Assembly: GCA_013178295.1 (NCBI GenBank)
Contig: JABLWW010000007.1
Span: 62,001 to 126,000, forward strand
Reading direction: 5' to 3'
DNA from: Anaerolineae bacterium
Lineage (GTDB): Bacteria > Chloroflexota > Anaerolineae > Anaerolineales > Anaerolineaceae
Length of the DNA: 64,000 nt
In this document: positions 61,241 to 64,000 of the stretch, piece by piece
How the letters are laid out: each line of letters begins with the position of its first letter
How positions within the stretch are numbered: position 1 is the first letter of the stretch
The notes under the pieces: model-generated
What the model was told of the DNA's origin: nothing
Database searches by the model: none
What the model saw: only the letters and a program-made list of their open reading frames with translations
Made by a program: the position numbers and the translations under genes

Positions 61241-63284
61241 CCGCCCAAATATCCTCGCACTCTCAAAAATTCTGACATTTCTTTTTGTATCACTCTCATT
61301 AGCCCTTTGTTCTCCTCTTCCCTCCTCTTCTTCATCTGATACCAATACCCCATGGCGCTATGGTGACCTGCGCCTGTTAGACCCGCCGGACGCTCCCAAC
61401 CCTGCCCTGGATGGCATTGCTGCCTACGCACGTCAGACAAGCGAGCACCTCGAGATACGTCTGGACTTGCTTGAAGCCGACATACAACCGCTTGCCGATA
61501 TCTATATTGCCATGGACACACAACCTGGCGGCGCTCAGAGTATCCCCCAATTAAGCATCCCACAAACCATCCCCCGGCTACAATGGGACATCCTGTTCAT
61601 TTTGAAAAACGCCCACTCCTCCATTGCATTGAATACCCAAAATCAACCCCTGCCCGAACTTAACCCCTTGATCAATTGGGATAGCGAGAACGACTACCTC
61701 ACAGTACGCCTGCCCAACGCTGCGTTTCAAGATGCAACAAAACATATTGCATTTCAAGTATTCATCGGTGCCGCTGGCAGCAATACTGTCGCCGACCAGC
61801 TCAATATTTTTCACCTGGATGGCGCTCCTCCCCTAAACCGTTCCCGCGTTGCGTTTGTATTCTGGGATACTCTCCCAGCCCAAACCCCGGCACTGGCATT
61901 GCGCCATTGGAATGGCGCCCATGCCGGGCCGCTTGGTCAACGCCATGGTCTTTATCATCTTCTCAAAGCCGCTTCACAAGCACAAATTCCGCTGCTTTTG
62001 CTCGACCTCAAGCAACCTCAGAGTTACAAAGCGCTTGAGTATATGGGGCATATTAGCTTCATTCGTCAACTCGAAGCGCAGCGTATGCTGATTCTGGCAG
62101 AGTTCACTGACCCGCTTACCCATCTTAATACAATGCGCCTTGAAACACTCGCAGTAACAGACACCACCCCACAGATGATGAAGCCATTAAGCCGAGAAGG
62201 CATCACCCCAGAGCTAAAACAGGCTCTCATTAGCAATGCGTTTTCACCCCAGCGACACACGCTCATTCTGGGTGGAAGCCTTCCCCACAGCCTGTGGGGC
62301 GAATCCTCCATTGCGCCTTCTGCATTCCAGTATTTTGCTAATCACCCCTGGATTAACGTACTGGATCACTATGACTTGCAAATGCTTTCTAAAGAAATTA
62401 ACCCCCGTTCCACCACCACCGAGATTCCATCATACATACCCGAAAACACCGCCAATCAGATCAAACCCCTACTCGAGCAACTCAAAGAACTCCCCGAGGG
62501 ACAATTGACCGAGAACGCCTGGCGGTATTACCATGACCTGACTTCTCCAAGCCAGGATGAAAGGCTGTGGGAATTACGCATGACCCATCTCAAACATCTT
62601 GAGCGCCTGATTATTGCAGCCCATTGGGCGCAAAAACCCGTAGCCTATTCAAGCTGTGCGCTTTCGTTCGATCCTGATGCCTGCATACTGGCTTCAGAGG
62701 AAACTTTTGCATATCTCGAAAAACCCGGTGCCCGTTTGCTGATCGGCGCAAGCCTGAGCCCAGCAGGCGCATGGCAGTGGGCTGCACCCCTCTCCCAGCT
62801 TGCCATCGGTCTGAGCGACCCTGCTGACTGGAAAATTGAAAACGGCAAACTAACTGATCCTAATGAAATTCCCGCTGCTTTCGCGGATGAATCACTGCCA
62901 GTAAAGGTTTACCACACACAAGCTTCCCATAACCAGATTATCTTCACCGATCAGGAGAGCAATATTCAAAAAATCTTCTCAATACAGGGCAAAGGTCTTC
63001 AGGTCGAATATCAGGCTCCCATGCCCATTGAGACCATCATCCCTATGGTATCGTTGCCAATCCCTCGCTACCCCCTCAGCAAAAATGAGGAAGACCTATA
63101 CCCTGAACTCGTCCTTTCCGATGCAGAATACAGGGCAATAACCTGCTGGGACTCGAGGCAGTGGATGAGCAAAGCTGAAAACCCCAACAGTGAATACCCG
63201 CCAGGGCATTACCTACCATACCCGCTGAAAGTGTTTTATATCACCTCATCAGGAAGCTTCAAGGTCTTTATTCTTCCCCAATAA
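61227..63284 (+). CDS. Large secreted protein of unknown function
   Basis: 685 residues if it starts at the TTG at 61227, which gives a basic N-terminus, a hydrophobic core (LTFLFVSLSLALC) and a possible lipidated Cys. The upstream part of the open frame overlaps the coiled-coil gene and looks like shadow. The mature protein has a beta-rich N-terminal region (about 45-215, RLDLLEADIQPLADIYIAMD) and a middle alpha/beta region (RVAFVFWDTL, RHGLYHLLKAASQAQIPLLLL), then helical parts. I recognise no domain. The start remains uncertain. Confidence 0.65.
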   Translation: MISRDRPNILALSKILTFLFVSLSLALCSPLPSSSSSDTNTPWRYGDLRLLDPPDAPNPALDGIAAYARQTSEHLEIRLDLLEADIQPLADIYIAMDTQPGGAQSIPQLSIPQTIPRLQWDILFILKNAHSSIALNTQNQPLPELNPLINWDSENDYLTVRLPNAAFQDATKHIAFQVFIGAAGSNTVADQLNIFHLDGAPPLNRSRVAFVFWDTLPAQTPALALRHWNGAHAGPLGQRHGLYHLLKAASQAQIPLLLLDLKQPQSYKALEYMGHISFIRQLEAQRMLILAEFTDPLTHLNTMRLETLAVTDTTPQMMKPLSREGITPELKQALISNAFSPQRHTLILGGSLPHSLWGESSIAPSAFQYFANHPWINVLDHYDLQMLSKEINPRSTTTEIPSYIPENTANQIKPLLEQLKELPEGQLTENAWRYYHDLTSPSQDERLWELRMTHLKHLERLIIAAHWAQKPVAYSSCALSFDPDACILASEETFAYLEKPGARLLIGASLSPAGAWQWAAPLSQLAIGLSDPADWKIENGKLTDPNEIPAAFADESLPVKVYHTQASHNQIIFTDQESNIQKIFSIQGKGLQVEYQAPMPIETIIPMVSLPIPRYPLSKNEEDLYPELVLSDAEYRAITCWDSRQWMSKAENPNSEYPPGHYLPYPLKVFYITSSGSFKVFILPQ

Positions 63285-63291
63285 AACAGCC

Positions 63292-64000
63292 TTACAGCCG
63301 AATCAGGCTGCGCCTCAAAATTTCCCGCATCCCCAAAGCCCGCGCCGCGCCTTGGGCTGTGCAGGTCAAAGGGTTATCCACCAGATACGCCGGAATCCCC
63401 AGCGCCTTGGTTAGGTATTTATCCACACCACGCAGCAGAGCACCGCCTCCGCAAATTGCCACACCGCGGTCAATAATATCTGAAATCAGTTCTGGTGGGG
63501 TTCGTTCCAGAACACGCCTGGCAACAGCCACCATATCCGTCAGAGGCTCTTGCAACGCCTCAACGATATCATCAGTGGTCAGGTGCACCGGCTTGGGTAA
63601 ACCAGATACCTGATCCTGCCCCTGCACTTCCATCACCTGCTGCATCTCTTGAGGTATCGCTGCCCCAATTTTAATCTTAAGCTGTTCAGCCGTAGGCTGC
63701 CCGATGATCACGCCAAATTTTCTGCGCACATAAGAAATAATTGCATCATCAAGAGCCAATCCCCCCGTGCGTGCCGTCTCCGCCACAACAATGCCATGCA
63801 TTGCCAGAACCGCCGCTTGATTCGTCCCGCCGCCCAGATAAACAATCATATTCCCAGTAGGAGTAGCAATGGGCAAATCCACACCTATGGCTGCCGCAAG
63901 GGGCTGTTGGATCAAAGTGACTTCCCGGCAACCTGCGCCAAGACCGGCTTCATGGACGGCGCGCGTCTCCACACTGGTTATCCCATAAGGCGCTGTAATC
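63292..64000 (-). CDS. mreB: Rod-shape-determining protein MreB (5' part outside window)
   Basis: Actin-like ATPase guiding cell-wall synthesis. The frame is open to the right window edge. The visible C-terminal 236 or so residues include PYGITSVETRAVHEAG, QQPLAAAIGVDLPI, YLGGGTN for the phosphate loop, TGGLALDDAII and AICGGGALLRGVD. About a third of the protein is missing on the right. It is convergent with the secreted-protein gene. Confidence 0.95.
   Translation of the reverse strand, partial: ITAPYGITSVETRAVHEAGLGAGCREVTLIQQPLAAAIGVDLPIATPTGNMIVYLGGGTNQAAVLAMHGIVVAETARTGGLALDDAIISYVRRKFGVIIGQPTAEQLKIKIGAAIPQEMQQVMEVQGQDQVSGLPKPVHLTTDDIVEALQEPLTDMVAVARRVLERTPPELISDIIDRGVAICGGGALLRGVDKYLTKALGIPAYLVDNPLTCTAQGAARALGMREILRRSLIRL

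Overview
The window looks like a chromosomal segment of a Chloroflexota bacterium, most likely an anaerobic member of Anaerolineae. This is inferred from gene content, not from a marker gene. Supporting signs are secreted proteins with Thr-Pro tails, many GAF-type histidine kinases, Ser/Thr kinases with a PP2C phosphatase, indolepyruvate:ferredoxin oxidoreductase, a flavodiiron protein, and a TrpB2-type tryptophan synthase beta chain. Base composition is close to balanced and genes are densely packed on both strands. The organism makes peptidoglycan (class A PBP, MurA, MreB).

Left host part (1-27230): iorA (5' truncated) and iorB overlap by four bases. A consensus promoter then drives a tryptophan-specific T-box leader with a terminator in front of trpB2. 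On the minus strand lies a NusG paralogue, a multi-GAF histidine kinase and a FIST protein. Next come a degenerate Zn-ribbon DNA-methylase-like gene, a class A PBP, tRNA-Gly(CCC) with a perfect promoter, and a flavodiiron protein. Small envelope proteins follow, then a two-component cluster (two receiver proteins, a GAF protein, a PAS/GAF histidine kinase), an MFS exporter, the yebC-ruvC-trmH-ruvA operon and a fumarylacetoacetase-family hydrolase.

Phage part (27260-42909): a remnant prophage sits in tRNA-Val(TAC), bounded by a perfect 51-bp direct repeat of the tRNA 3' half. The integrase points inward from the left. All structural genes are on the minus strand. Two scaffold/capsid sets, followed by connector, tail-tube, chaperone, tape-measure and truncated distal-tail genes, suggest a fusion of two related tandem prophages. 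No terminase, portal, repressor or endolysin is visible. The most unusual content is a pair of MuF-domain polymorphic-toxin-like proteins, each overlapping a small probable immunity gene. One of the two is fused in frame to the first 150 or so residues of a capsid protein. A third, decayed immunity fragment and a repeated promoter-then-terminator unit lie beside them. A -1 frameshift site in the tail chaperone gene extends it by about 70 codons, and a structured leader precedes an internally deleted DUF3800 gene.

Right host part (42912-64000): corA, murA (catalytic Cys replaced by Asp), trxA, an OmpR-type regulator, a PP2C phosphatase, a Ser/Thr kinase fused to a PQQ propeller, a DUF362 protein, an SH3-domain protein and a Ca2+/H+ antiporter. 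These are followed by a second Ser/Thr kinase, rpe, rpmB, a run of Asp23/Gls24-fakA-degV-recG-coaD, a SepIVA/DivIVA-like coiled-coil protein, a large secreted protein of unknown role, and the 3' part of mreB running off the window.
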